Origin: Alginatibacterium sediminis
GTDB taxonomy: Bacteria; Pseudomonadota; Gammaproteobacteria; Enterobacterales; Celerinatantimonadaceae
DNA: 64,000 nucleotides
Direction: 5' to 3'
Assembly (NCBI RefSeq): GCF_003610775.1
Contig: NZ_RAQO01000006.1
Coordinates: 1-64,000 of the forward strand
Of the stretch, positions 19,203 through 27,855 are shown in pieces. A program made the translations under genes and the position numbers. The notes beneath the pieces were generated by a model. That model had not been told where the DNA came from and made no database searches. It worked only from the letters and a program-made list of their open reading frames with translations. The first letter of the stretch is position 1. The number at the start of each line of letters is the position of its first letter.

Positions 19203-20068
19203 TGACTCTTATCCTTGGTGACAAAATTATTGCCTGTGTTGATGGATCGCCACTGAGCCATGCAGTTGTCGATTACGCTGCTTGGGTTGCGAACAAGGTT
19301 AAAGCACCTTTGCGCCTACTTCACAATATTGAACACGCTATTCCTGGAGCGCACAGCGATCTATCGGGTAGTTTGACCCCAGGCGTACATGAAAAACTAA
19401 TGGGTGAGTTAGCAGATCTAGAGCATCAACGAAATAAACTGTTGGTAAAGCAGGGTAAACTATTACTAGCGGCCGCTATCGAGCGGGCTCAAAGTAACGG
19501 TATTGAACAGCCTGAAACCAAGCAGCGTCACGGCAGCTTGTCTGACTCTTTAATTCGCTGTGAAGATACCATTCGGGTTTTGGTTTTGGGCTTGCGTGGC
19601 GAAGCACACCAAGATGACCCTAAGCACATTGGGGCTCAAATCGAATCTGTGGTGCGGGCGCTGCATCGTCCAATCTTGGTGGTCAATCAAGAGTTCAGCA
19701 GTCCTAAAAACATCATGTTAGCTTACGATGGCAGCGATGCTTCTCAAAAAGCCTTAGAAATGGTGTGCTTGAGCCCTCTTTTCAAAGATATGCCGTGCCA
19801 CTTAGTCAATGTTGCTCGCAACGAAGGCGAGCACAGTGCGCTAATTGAAAGTGCTAAAGCGCGCCTAGTAGAGGCGGGTATTGCTGTGCAGGTTGCTCAA
19901 TTAACTGGACGAGCTGATGAGGTTTTGTGTCAATACCAAAACCAACACGATATTGACTTGATGGTGATGGGGGCATTCGGTCATACCCGTATTCATGACT
20001 TATTGCTCGGTAGCTTTACCACTAAAATGCTTGCAGCTACCAATAAGCCGATGTTTCTATTACGCTAA
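19202..20068 (+). CDS. Universal stress protein, tandem UspA domains
   Basis: This cytosolic protein (288 aa) consists of two UspA-like domains. The second ends with GAFGHTRIHDLLLGSFT, the G-x2-G-x9-G-S/T ATP-binding motif, so the C-terminal domain is likely to bind nucleotide. The first domain has a degenerate version (GLRGEAHQDDPKHIGAQIES). AGGAGG lies 6-10 bases before the start. It is translationally coupled to the SulP gene by a one-base overlap. It may modulate the transporter; that is inference from linkage. Confidence 0.9.
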   Translation: MTLILGDKIIACVDGSPLSHAVVDYAAWVANKVKAPLRLLHNIEHAIPGAHSDLSGSLTPGVHEKLMGELADLEHQRNKLLVKQGKLLLAAAIERAQSNGIEQPETKQRHGSLSDSLIRCEDTIRVLVLGLRGEAHQDDPKHIGAQIESVVRALHRPILVVNQEFSSPKNIMLAYDGSDASQKALEMVCLSPLFKDMPCHLVNVARNEGEHSALIESAKARLVEAGIAVQVAQLTGRADEVLCQYQNQHDIDLMVMGAFGHTRIHDLLLGSFTTKMLAATNKPMFLLR

Positions 20069-20085
20069 AGCTTAGCTTTTAGTAT

Positions 20086-20121
20086 AAAGCGCTGCTTAGT
20101 GTTAAAGCAGCGCTTTTTTTA
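20086..20121 (+). terminator. Intrinsic terminator of the SulP-USP operon
   Basis: AAAGCGCTGCTT and AAGCAGCGCTTT form a 12-bp stem with a 7-base loop, then a run of T. It closes the two-gene operon. Confidence 0.9.
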
Positions 20122-20176
20122 TAGCTGATAATTGGGTAATCTTAATTCACTAATTATTGATATATGGAACAACACT

Positions 20177-20608
20177 GTGATTTTAAGAGGATTGTTAAGC
20201 GCTGCGTTAATAACGATGAGTATAAGTAGCTTCGCTGCAATAGAGGTTAGCGATGGGTATTTTCGCGCTACACCTCCAGGTGCACCCAATAGTGCCGCAT
20301 TTCTAAATCTAAAAAATACGTCTGATCAAACAATTTCTCTGCTTTCTGCTTCGAGTCCAATTGCAAAAACGACTGAATTACACACCATGACTATGGATGG
20401 TGATGTGATGCAAATGCGTAAGCTTGAAAGCATAGACGTGTCAGCACAAAGTACGGTGCAATTAAAGCCTGGCGGCCTACACGTGATGTTTTTTGGACTC
20501 GAATCGCCATTGGTCGAAGGTGAAAGCCAGAAGCTGCAACTTGAGTTTTCCGATGGCTCTTTCCAAATGTTGGAACTACCAGTGCAAAAAGTAAAAATGA
20601 TGCATTAA
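20177..20608 (+). CDS. Periplasmic copper chaperone, PCu(A)C family
   Basis: This small secreted protein (143 aa from GTG 20177) belongs to the PCu(A)C/DUF461 family, which delivers Cu(I) to cytochrome oxidase. The copper ligands fit the H(M)x10Mx21HxM pattern: LHTMTMDGDVMQM followed by GGLHVMFFGL. The signal peptide (LLSAALITMSISSFAA) begins just after the GTG. The frame is open to a TTG at 20132, but that extension has no ribosome site and would bury the signal sequence. No Sco or oxidase gene is adjacent. Confidence 0.83.
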   Translation: MILRGLLSAALITMSISSFAAIEVSDGYFRATPPGAPNSAAFLNLKNTSDQTISLLSASSPIAKTTELHTMTMDGDVMQMRKLESIDVSAQSTVQLKPGGLHVMFFGLESPLVEGESQKLQLEFSDGSFQMLELPVQKVKMMH

Positions 20609-20618
20609 CGTCGCTTAC

Positions 20619-20656
20619 TGACCCGTCCTGATAAGGGTTGACACTTTTAGTTAAAA
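20619..20656. mobile_element. Solo terminal fragment of the IS3-family element
   Basis: Thirty-eight bases beginning TGACCCGTCCTGATA match the left terminus of the insertion element at 54988-55025 with two differences. No transposase or other terminus is nearby. It is either the trace of an excised or largely deleted copy, or an end captured as intergenic sequence. It lies between the copper chaperone stop codon and its terminator. Confidence 0.75.
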
Positions 20657-20683
20657 AGCCAAGCGTCTTCGCTTGGCTTTTTT
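20653..20683 (+). terminator. Intrinsic terminator after the copper chaperone gene
   Basis: AAAAAGCCAAGC and GCTTGGCTTTTTT flank a GTCTTC loop. T runs on both strands suggest it can also serve the convergent carboxypeptidase operon. Its 5' arm overlaps the last bases of the solo IS end. Confidence 0.88.
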
Positions 20684-20748
20684 GGAGGTTACGTTGCAGA
20701 TTTTGAGTGAAACTGGAGTTTTTTTGCTACAAAAATCGAAGACTAGGC

Positions 20749-22236
20749 CTAGCCTAAGTATCGCTGCTTGAGGTGCTCTTGAAAGTAGCTTGGATTGAGC
20801 GCCTCACCAGTTGCACTTAAGACAAGGTCATTGGTTCCTAGTAAACTAGCCTGACTCCAGATCTTAGATCCTAACCATGTAAAAATAGGGCTTAAATCCT
20901 TAGCCTTGATCAGCTCGACTACGTCTAAGTCTCGTTTCATTGCCGCCATAAACTGAGCTGCGTACATGGCACCCAAGGTATAACTTGGAAAATAGCCAAA
21001 ACTGCCATCGGTCCAGTGAATATCTTGCATACAACCATCACGATAATTGCCTGCGGTGGATAACCCTAAATATGATTGCATTTTACTATCCCAAAGTTCA
21101 GGAATATCTTGGTAGGTAATTACGCCGTTAATTAAGTCGCGTTCAATCTCAAAGCGCAGTACAACATGAGCGGGGTAGCTTAGCTCGTCGGCATCAACCC
21201 GGATTAAGCCTGGATTCACTCGCGAGTATATGGTTTTTAGGTTTTGAGGTTCAAAAATAGCTGGATTGTTTTCAGAAAAATGACGTATCGCTAATGGTGA
21301 CAATAACTCAATGAATTCAGGGCTTCGTCCAAGCTGCATTTCGAAAAATAGTGATTGTGACTCGTGAATACCCATAGAACGCGCTTCACCAGCAGGCAAT
21401 CCAGCAAGGCCTTGCGGTAAGCCCTGCTCATAGCGAGCATGGCCTGTTTCGTGAACAATCCCCATCAACGATTGAACAAAGTCATCTTCGTCGTAACGTG
21501 TGGTTATCCGAACGTCTTGCGGTACCCCGCCACAAAAAGGGTGGGAGCTAATGTCGAGCCGGCCGTGTTCAAAATCGAATTCTAGAAGTTTCATAACCTC
21601 TAAACCCAAGGCATTTTGCTCGGCAGTAGAATAGCGTTCACTAGGAACCAAATAAGACTGCGATCGTTGTTTTTCTACGACTTCAGCACGCAATTGAGGC
21701 AACCAAGTCATTAAGTCATTAAACGTGGTTTCAACTTGAGCTGAGCTAACACCTGGCTCATATATGTCGAGCATAGCGTCATATGCACTAAGACCAGAGT
21801 CTTCAGCTCGGATTTGAGCTTCTTGACGTGATAGCGACACAACTTCGGCAAAGTTCTTACTAAATCCTTCCCAATCATTGTGTTTGCGTTGTGTTCGCCA
21901 TGCGTGCTCACATTTACTGCCCGCAAGCGACTTTGCTTGCACCAGATCAGCGGGAAGAACAGTGGATAAGTTCCAGCTGCGCTTCATTTCTCGAAATGAC
22001 GCACGCTCGAAAGTCTCTAGCTTTGATGTGTCAACAGCGTCAAATAAATCGCCAAGTTTATCTGCACATGACAGCTTGTGAATATGTAGAGAGAGTTCAG
22101 CCATAGCTTCGCTACGAGCCGTGTTTCCTCCACTTGGCATCACGGCGGCTTGGTCCCAGCCACAAATCGAACCTAAATGTTTAAAATGACTAATTGTTTT
22201 GAAGTGAGCTTCAAGTTCAGTGAAAGCGTGGTTCAT
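20749..22236 (-). CDS. M32 family metallocarboxypeptidase
   Basis: This zinc carboxypeptidase (495 aa, the normal family length) trims amino acids from peptide C-termini in the cytosol. The HExxH zinc motif is seen as GIVHETGHARYEQGLP, followed by the GEARSMGIHESQSLFFE third-ligand region typical of M32. AAGGA lies about 6 bases before ATG 22236. It is the last gene of a minus-strand operon, 20 bases after smrA. Confidence 0.92.
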   Translation of the reverse strand: MNHAFTELEAHFKTISHFKHLGSICGWDQAAVMPSGGNTARSEAMAELSLHIHKLSCADKLGDLFDAVDTSKLETFERASFREMKRSWNLSTVLPADLVQAKSLAGSKCEHAWRTQRKHNDWEGFSKNFAEVVSLSRQEAQIRAEDSGLSAYDAMLDIYEPGVSSAQVETTFNDLMTWLPQLRAEVVEKQRSQSYLVPSERYSTAEQNALGLEVMKLLEFDFEHGRLDISSHPFCGGVPQDVRITTRYDEDDFVQSLMGIVHETGHARYEQGLPQGLAGLPAGEARSMGIHESQSLFFEMQLGRSPEFIELLSPLAIRHFSENNPAIFEPQNLKTIYSRVNPGLIRVDADELSYPAHVVLRFEIERDLINGVITYQDIPELWDSKMQSYLGLSTAGNYRDGCMQDIHWTDGSFGYFPSYTLGAMYAAQFMAAMKRDLDVVELIKAKDLSPIFTWLGSKIWSQASLLGTNDLVLSATGEALNPSYFQEHLKQRYLG

Positions 22237-22256
22237 TAAAAATCCTTTAAAGAAGT

Positions 22257-22841
22257 TCAGGCAAGGCGGCGGGCATGTCGCTCTCGGTTTTCAAGTTTTT
22301 TGCTGTCACTTTTTTTCAGTAACACATACAAAGCACCGGTTCCGCCGTCTTGAGCTTGTGCGCTATGGATAGCGAGCACTTGTGAAAGTTGAGGTAGCCA
22401 TTGACTGACATAGCTTTTAAGTAAAGCTGGCGGTTTAGATTTATGACCTTTGCCATGCACGATCAGCAGACAGCGTAAACTAAGGCGTTGGCACTCTTCT
22501 ACAAAGCGTAGTAATTCAATGCGAGCCTGCTCAAGACGGTGTTGATGCAAATCTAAGCGCGCATCGAGTGCATATTTACCCAGACGCATTTTCTTAAATA
22601 CCCCATCTTGTACGCCATCTTTTTTGTATGCGACAAAGTCGTCAGGGTGAATTAAATTGACGTGATCGAGCGACAGGTATTCAGTATTACCACTACTCAT
22701 TTCGCTGGCTGCTAGGCGGCGAGCTTGTTGAGCTAAGCTCGGGCCGCTAGGTTTTGTTGAAAGCTGTGCTTGATTCTGAGCTAAAGGTTTTACGTCTGAG
22801 AATTGCTCGTGAAAAAGCGCGGTATCATCTTCAGTCATGTT
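22257..22841 (-). CDS. smrA: Smr-domain protein, SmrA-like nuclease
   Basis: This 194-residue protein ends in a Smr domain with LDLHQHRLEQAR and VHGKGHKSKPPALLKS, the conserved DLHG-type and HGKG motifs, and GGTGALYVLLKK at the end. Smr proteins nick nucleic acids or act on stalled mRNAs. The N-terminal segment (DUF2027-like linker) is charged and probably disordered. ATG 22841 is chosen because AGGAG lies 5 bases upstream; the TTG 15 bases earlier falls before that site. It sits between the PilZ and M32 genes in one operon. Confidence 0.88.
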   Translation of the reverse strand, partial: NMTEDDTALFHEQFSDVKPLAQNQAQLSTKPSGPSLAQQARRLAASEMSSGNTEYLSLDHVNLIHPDDFVAYKKDGVQDGVFKKMRLGKYALDARLDLHQHRLEQARIELLRFVEECQRLSLRCLLIVHGKGHKSKPPALLKSYVSQWLPQLSQVLAIHSAQAQDGGTGALYVLLKKSDSKKLENRERHARRLA

Positions 22842-22884
22842 ATCTCCTAAGCTCAAATAGATTTATGTACTCGCATAGACAACG

Positions 22885-23550
22885 CTAGTCTTTCTCAGCC
22901 TCTAGCACACTTTGATTAACAAGTTGGCGTTTGATCTGTTGTCGAACAACGCTTGTATCTCCCATAAACATTAAGCCCAGAGCAAACTCTTTACGATCTT
23001 TGGGCGTATTGCGTACTTGAATTTTAATGATTGTGTCTTCTTGGTGCTCAGGGAAACGGGTTTGAAGTTGCAGCGTTTTCTTTTTAAGCAGGTTAATATT
23101 AAATTTTTCGACGCCAGAGGGAACAAACTTACACCCTTTGAGAGACAAATCTTTAAGTATCCCTTTGATCACATACTTTGAGTCCAAATGAAGCGTGGCA
23201 TACATGTACGATTCGAAACGGGTTTGTTTACGAAGCGGCATTTCCATCAAGTCTATCGGGTACTTGATTATCATCCAACGTTTAGGCTCATTAAGTAGGC
23301 TACTGATTTCGCTTGAAAAAGCTAACAGCTTTCCATTGATGTTCACGCGAACTCGGACCGGGCAACCCGCCGAAACCAAATTTAAGCCTGACTCTGACTT
23401 GAGACCGGTGATCCGAAGAATGATAAAGTCAGTTTCATCACAACCAATCCAACGCGCTTCAAATTCAACTTCCTGTTTGTAGCGGGTCGTTACATTGACT
23501 CCTAGAGTGATGTTATTTGGCACTCTCTTAAGTGCATCTCGATTTGTCAT
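22885..23550 (-). CDS. PilZ-domain c-di-GMP receptor, YcgR-like
   Basis: This cytosolic protein (221 aa) has a C-terminal PilZ domain. Both c-di-GMP contacts are visible: RKQTR (the RxxxR arm, near residue 107) and DLSLKGC (D/NxSxxG). The N-terminal half is a beta-rich domain like the flagellar-brake partner domain of YcgR. It probably reads the c-di-GMP made by cyclases such as the two GGDEF proteins at 2944 and 5246 and adjusts motility. It is the second gene of a minus-strand operon, 21 bases after the DUF3108 gene. Confidence 0.82.
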   Translation of the reverse strand: MTNRDALKRVPNNITLGVNVTTRYKQEVEFEARWIGCDETDFIILRITGLKSESGLNLVSAGCPVRVRVNINGKLLAFSSEISSLLNEPKRWMIIKYPIDLMEMPLRKQTRFESYMYATLHLDSKYVIKGILKDLSLKGCKFVPSGVEKFNINLLKKKTLQLQTRFPEHQEDTIIKIQVRNTPKDRKEFALGLMFMGDTSVVRQQIKRQLVNQSVLEAEKD

Positions 23551-23571
23551 GAATCCATTCTATCCGTTTTT

Positions 23572-24309
23572 CTATCTATGCTGGCTTAAGCCATTTTCGG
23601 CATTGTCGACAAACTGTAGCTTTTTTAGCTCAAGTGTTGCCCAGGTTTTTCCGTTGCGGTTTATTTGCGCTCGCAACAGTTGGTAATCGAGCTCAGGAGC
23701 CACCCAAATAACGGTTTCGCGGGTTCCGCTGCTTCGATTTAGAATTTTTAAGGTTTGGTATTTGCCAATATCACTATCCAAAATTTCTTCGCCAACTAAC
23801 TCAAAGCTATCATCTTTGAGTTCATCTGCAGCTGCGTAGTAGTACATTGGTAGCAACTCGCGTTGTTTCAAATCAAGTTGAAATTGAATTGAAAATGTAG
23901 CCGCATTAAGTACTGATCGAGCCGTGTCGGGAGAGCTGAAGTCATAGGGGGTGCCATCGATATCAATCTGCAGTTGTCCCTTAGCATTAGGACGACCGGT
24001 ACTGTAGCTTTTCTTAAGTAGCTCTCGGCTACTAAATTCAAAACTGCTTAGAATGACCTGATTATCTTGAATACTAAAACGACTGATGTCTGAGTAACTC
24101 ATGCCCAAACCCAGAGCACTAGCTTTGCTCTGTAGGCGATAAAAATTGTCACTAACTTTCAAAAGCTCGCGGCTTGCACTACCGATAGGTAGGCCACCAA
24201 AGTAGCCTGTGTATTCAGCTTTGAAAGGCTGAACACTAGAGCTAGCTGTTGCCGAGAATGTCACGCAAACAGCCAACAAAGCTAAATATCTAATTGTGGC
24301 TTCAATCAT
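23572..24309 (-). CDS. DUF3108 family secreted protein
   Basis: This 245-residue protein has an N-terminal signal sequence (YLALLAVCVTFSATASS) and the beta-rich DUF3108 pattern (FKAEYTGYFGGLPIGSASRELL at the mature start, LPMYYYAAADE mid-protein, RETVIWVAPELDYQLLRAQ at the end). The family is periplasmic and of unknown function. It is the first gene of the operon that continues with PilZ, SmrA and the M32 peptidase. The reason for the grouping is not clear. Confidence 0.83.
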   Translation of the reverse strand: MIEATIRYLALLAVCVTFSATASSSVQPFKAEYTGYFGGLPIGSASRELLKVSDNFYRLQSKASALGLGMSYSDISRFSIQDNQVILSSFEFSSRELLKKSYSTGRPNAKGQLQIDIDGTPYDFSSPDTARSVLNAATFSIQFQLDLKQRELLPMYYYAAADELKDDSFELVGEEILDSDIGKYQTLKILNRSSGTRETVIWVAPELDYQLLRAQINRNGKTWATLELKKLQFVDNAENGLSQHR

Positions 24310-24482
24310 ATCAATTGCCCAGTACCCTTGTTAAAAGTGAATAAAACGCTTTGTCTTTAGTCCGAAATAATTGATTATTTCTGAAGATAAATGTACGTTC
24401 CAATCCCTATTTCAACGTCACCAAAGGTTTTCTATCTCGGGAAATGAAGCCGCTACCCGAGTAAAACTAGCTGCATTATGCC

Positions 24483-24515
24483 AAAAAAAAAACCCTGAGC
24501 AAAATGCGCAGGGTT
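24483..24515 (-). terminator. Intrinsic terminator of adhE
   Basis: On the minus strand AACCCTG and CAGGGTT enclose an 11-base loop and are followed by ten T residues (A run at 24483-24492 on plus). It lies about 35 bases after the adhE stop codon. Confidence 0.85.
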
Positions 24516-24549
24516 CTATTTATATTAGTAAGCTGTAGAACAGTCTAGT

Positions 24550-27201
24550 TTATTTTGTTTTTTTAGCGCGTTTTGGTGCTGCTACTGGTGCAGTAGTTAC
24601 TTCACCTTCAACGTAAGCTGTACCGTAAAAACTTGCTAGCAATACCTGCTTAAGCTCGCTAATCAATGGGTAGCGCGGGTTAGCACCAGTACATTGGTCA
24701 TCAAATGCGTCTTCAGCAATGTTATCAACTTTAGCTAGGAAGTCTGCTTCGCTAACACCAGCATCTTGAATAGACATTGGAATATTCAAGTCAGCTTTTA
24801 GTTCGTCTAACCAATTCAACAAGGCATTGATTTTATCTTCAGTATTGCCTTGTGTGAAGCCAAGGTGCGCTGCAACTTCAGCATAACGAGCGCGTGCTTT
24901 CGGACGGTCGTATTGTGAGAATGCAGTTTGCTTGGTTGGGTTATTCGTTGCGTTGTAACGAATGGTATTCGAAATCAATAATGCATTCGCCAAACCGTGC
25001 GGAATATGGAACTCAGCACCTAGCTTGTGGGCCATTGAGTGACAAACACCCAAGAATGCATTCGCAAAAGACATACCTGCAATCGTTGCCGCATTGTGTA
25101 CTTTTTCGCGTGCTACTGGGTCTTTCTTACCATTAGCATAAGAGCTTGGCAGGTATTCTTTAAGCAGTTTTAGTGCTTGCAGTGCATGGCCATCTGAGTA
25201 CTCGTTCGCAAGTACAGAAACATAAGCTTCCATTGCGTGAGTTACCGCATCATAACCACCAAACGCACATAATGATTTTGGCATATCCATAACAAGGTTA
25301 GCATCAACAACTGCCATGTTAGGCGTTAGCTCATAATCAGCTAGTGGGTACTTAGCACCCGTAGCATCATCGGTTACAACAGCGAAAGGTGTAACTTCTG
25401 AACCGGTACCTGAAGTCGTTGTAATACAGACCAATTCGGCTTTGCTGCCCATTTTAGGGAACTTGTAAATACGTTTACGAATATCCATAAAGCGCATTGA
25501 AAGATCTTCGAAATCTGTTTCAGGGTGCTCGTACATTACCCACATGATTTTCGCAGCGTCCATTGGTGAACCACCACCAACCGCTAGGATGACATCAGGT
25601 TCGAAGCTAAGACATGCTTCAGCACCTTTCTTCACAATAGTAAGTGTTGGGTCGGCTTCAACCTCATGGAAGACTTCAACTTCCATGCCTTGGTCTTTCA
25701 AAATTGAGCGTAGGTCGTCAATGTAGCCATTATTAAATAAGAAACGGTCAGTTACGATAAGAGCACGTTTTTTGCCTTGAAGATCTGTCATTGCAACCGG
25801 CAAGCAACCACGACGGAAGTAGATTGATTTAGGTAATTTATGCCACAACATATTTTCAGCTCTCAATGCTACAGTTTTTTTGTTGATAAGGTGCTTAGGT
25901 CCAACGTTCTCAGAAATCGCGTTACCACCCCACGAACCACAGCCCAGAGTCAAAGACGGAGCTAAGTTGAAGTTATACAGATCACCAATACCACCATGTG
26001 AAGAAGGCGTATTGATTAAGATACGAGCTGTCTTCATTTTATCGCCAAATAAGGCAATGCGATCTTGGTTGGCATCTTGATCTGTATAAAGCACAGATGT
26101 ATGACCAACACCACCGATATCCAGAACGATACCTGCTTGACGAACGGCATCTTCAAAGTCTTTAGCTTTAAATACACCTAGAGTTGGCGAAAGTTTCTCA
26201 TGTGCAAATTCGTCATCAAAAGATGCTTCTAAGCCTTCACCGATTAGGATTTTGGTAGAAACTGGAACGGTTACGCCTGCAAGTTCTGCAATTTTATAAG
26301 CTGGCTGACCTACGATTTTTGCGTTCAAAGCACCGTCGATTAACAATACTTTACGTACTTTGTTTGCATCGGCTTTGCTTAGAACAGCAGCGCCATATTT
26401 TGCGAAACGAGCCATGACTTCGTCATAAACTGACTCAACAATAATTGCCGCTTGTTCTGATGCACAAATAACACCGTTATCAAATGTCTTAGACATAAGA
26501 ATAGAAGAAACAGCACGTTTGATATCAGCAGTTTCGTCGATAACAACTGGGGTGTTACCGGCGCCAACACCAATTGCAGGTTTACCTGAAGAATATGCTG
26601 CTTTAACCATACCTGGGCCACCGGTGGCAAGGATAAGGTTAATGTCATCATGTTTCATTAATTTGTTTGAAAGCTCAACTGATGGGACATCAATCCAACC
26701 GATAATATCTTTTGGAGCACCGGCTGCAACAGCAGCATCTAGTACTAGTTTAGCTGCGTAGTTGGTTGCATTTTTTGCTCGTGGGTGCGGAGAAAAAATA
26801 CAGCCATTACGAGTTTTAAGACAAATCAGCGCCTTAAATATTGCTGTTGAAGTTGGGTTGGTTGTTGGGACAATTGCACAAACGATACCAACGGGTTCAG
26901 CGACAGTTATTGTACCGCCAGCTTCGTCACGTGCGATAACGCCACAAGTCAAATCATCTTTATATTTGTTATAAATAAACTCAGAAGCAAAGTGGTTCTT
27001 GATTACTTTGTCTTCCATGATGCCCATGCCTGATTCTTCAGCTGCCATTTTCGCAAGCTGAATACGAGCCGTAGATGCGGCTAATGAAGCTGCGCGAAAG
27101 ATTTTGTCTACTTGTTCTTGTGAGTAGCTAGAAAATTCTTGCTGTGCAGCTTTAACGCGAGCAACCATCTCGTCCAATTCAGTAACGTTACTTACCGGCA
27201 T
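24550..27201 (-). CDS. adhE: Bifunctional acetaldehyde-CoA/alcohol dehydrogenase
   Basis: This 883-residue fermentative enzyme converts acetyl-CoA to acetaldehyde and then to ethanol, oxidising two NADH. The N-terminal half is a CoA-acylating aldehyde dehydrogenase with the catalytic Cys in FDNGVICASEQ. The C-terminal half is an iron alcohol dehydrogenase with AVGGGSPMDAAKIMW (NAD site) and the Fe-binding His in MAHKLGAEFHIPHG. The length matches E. coli AdhE (891 aa), which forms spirosome filaments. A Lys/Ala-rich tail (APKRAKKTK) is not usual. AGGAG precedes ATG 27201. A perfect FNR-type palindrome lies 135 bases upstream, fitting anaerobic induction. Confidence 0.95.
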   Translation of the reverse strand: MPVSNVTELDEMVARVKAAQQEFSSYSQEQVDKIFRAASLAASTARIQLAKMAAEESGMGIMEDKVIKNHFASEFIYNKYKDDLTCGVIARDEAGGTITVAEPVGIVCAIVPTTNPTSTAIFKALICLKTRNGCIFSPHPRAKNATNYAAKLVLDAAVAAGAPKDIIGWIDVPSVELSNKLMKHDDINLILATGGPGMVKAAYSSGKPAIGVGAGNTPVVIDETADIKRAVSSILMSKTFDNGVICASEQAAIIVESVYDEVMARFAKYGAAVLSKADANKVRKVLLIDGALNAKIVGQPAYKIAELAGVTVPVSTKILIGEGLEASFDDEFAHEKLSPTLGVFKAKDFEDAVRQAGIVLDIGGVGHTSVLYTDQDANQDRIALFGDKMKTARILINTPSSHGGIGDLYNFNLAPSLTLGCGSWGGNAISENVGPKHLINKKTVALRAENMLWHKLPKSIYFRRGCLPVAMTDLQGKKRALIVTDRFLFNNGYIDDLRSILKDQGMEVEVFHEVEADPTLTIVKKGAEACLSFEPDVILAVGGGSPMDAAKIMWVMYEHPETDFEDLSMRFMDIRKRIYKFPKMGSKAELVCITTTSGTGSEVTPFAVVTDDATGAKYPLADYELTPNMAVVDANLVMDMPKSLCAFGGYDAVTHAMEAYVSVLANEYSDGHALQALKLLKEYLPSSYANGKKDPVAREKVHNAATIAGMSFANAFLGVCHSMAHKLGAEFHIPHGLANALLISNTIRYNATNNPTKQTAFSQYDRPKARARYAEVAAHLGFTQGNTEDKINALLNWLDELKADLNIPMSIQDAGVSEADFLAKVDNIAEDAFDDQCTGANPRYPLISELKQVLLASFYGTAYVEGEVTTAPVAAPKRAKKTK

Positions 27202-27335
27202 TGTTTTCTCCTAGATTTAAAGTTTAAAAAGTAAATTGGTAAATCAACTACTTTTTGTGCTCTGTGTTGGTAGAGCTCAAATTGGTTTATGAACTTACTT
27301 TCACCATGATTATAGGATTGTGGTAGAAAGCAAGA

Positions 27336-27349
27336 TTGATCTAGATCAA
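27336..27349 (-). promoter_or_regulatory. FNR-type binding site upstream of adhE
   Basis: TTGATCTAGATCAA is an exact, fully palindromic match to the FNR consensus TTGAT-n4-ATCAA. It lies 135 bases upstream of the adhE start. FNR senses oxygen loss, so activation of the fermentative adhE is the natural reading. The rest of the 27202-27855 gap holds the oppA promoter region on the other side and no visible gene. A partial TTGATCAAAGTTTGAT phrase near 27629 is not a good second site. Confidence 0.75.
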
Positions 27350-27855
27350 GTTCAAAATGAAATTAAATTACAAATGTAAGAAAATAACAAAGACTGTTTG
27401 TTGCTTTAGACTTCTTTGTGAGCAAGATCTCGTTTTCTACGCTTTCGGGCTCAAAATAAACAAGAGCTCAGTGCCATATATAGGTGAATAAGCATAATTA
27501 CGTTCTATATTGGAGTAAAGTTTAGACCAGCATTTGGATTTGTCATCCTTATAGCTTGCGGCTTTGCTAATACTCCTGTTGATAAAACTAGCGATAATGG
27601 ATGAAAAAGCAGAACTTTCTAATAAAACTTGATCAAAGTTTGATTTTGCTCGGTATCCGAGGCCAAAATGAGATTTATATTTGTCGAATCGATAATTCGT
27701 GTGTAGTATCCACTGCTGAATGATTGTAATAAGACTACTGCAAAAGAGGTATGAATCTTGCCTGTTTTGATCGGTTTTACACGATGCAATTCAGTTTAAT
27801 AAACCATAGCGTTTATTGAGCACAAGGAAACTTGTTGAATAATATGGAGATAATA

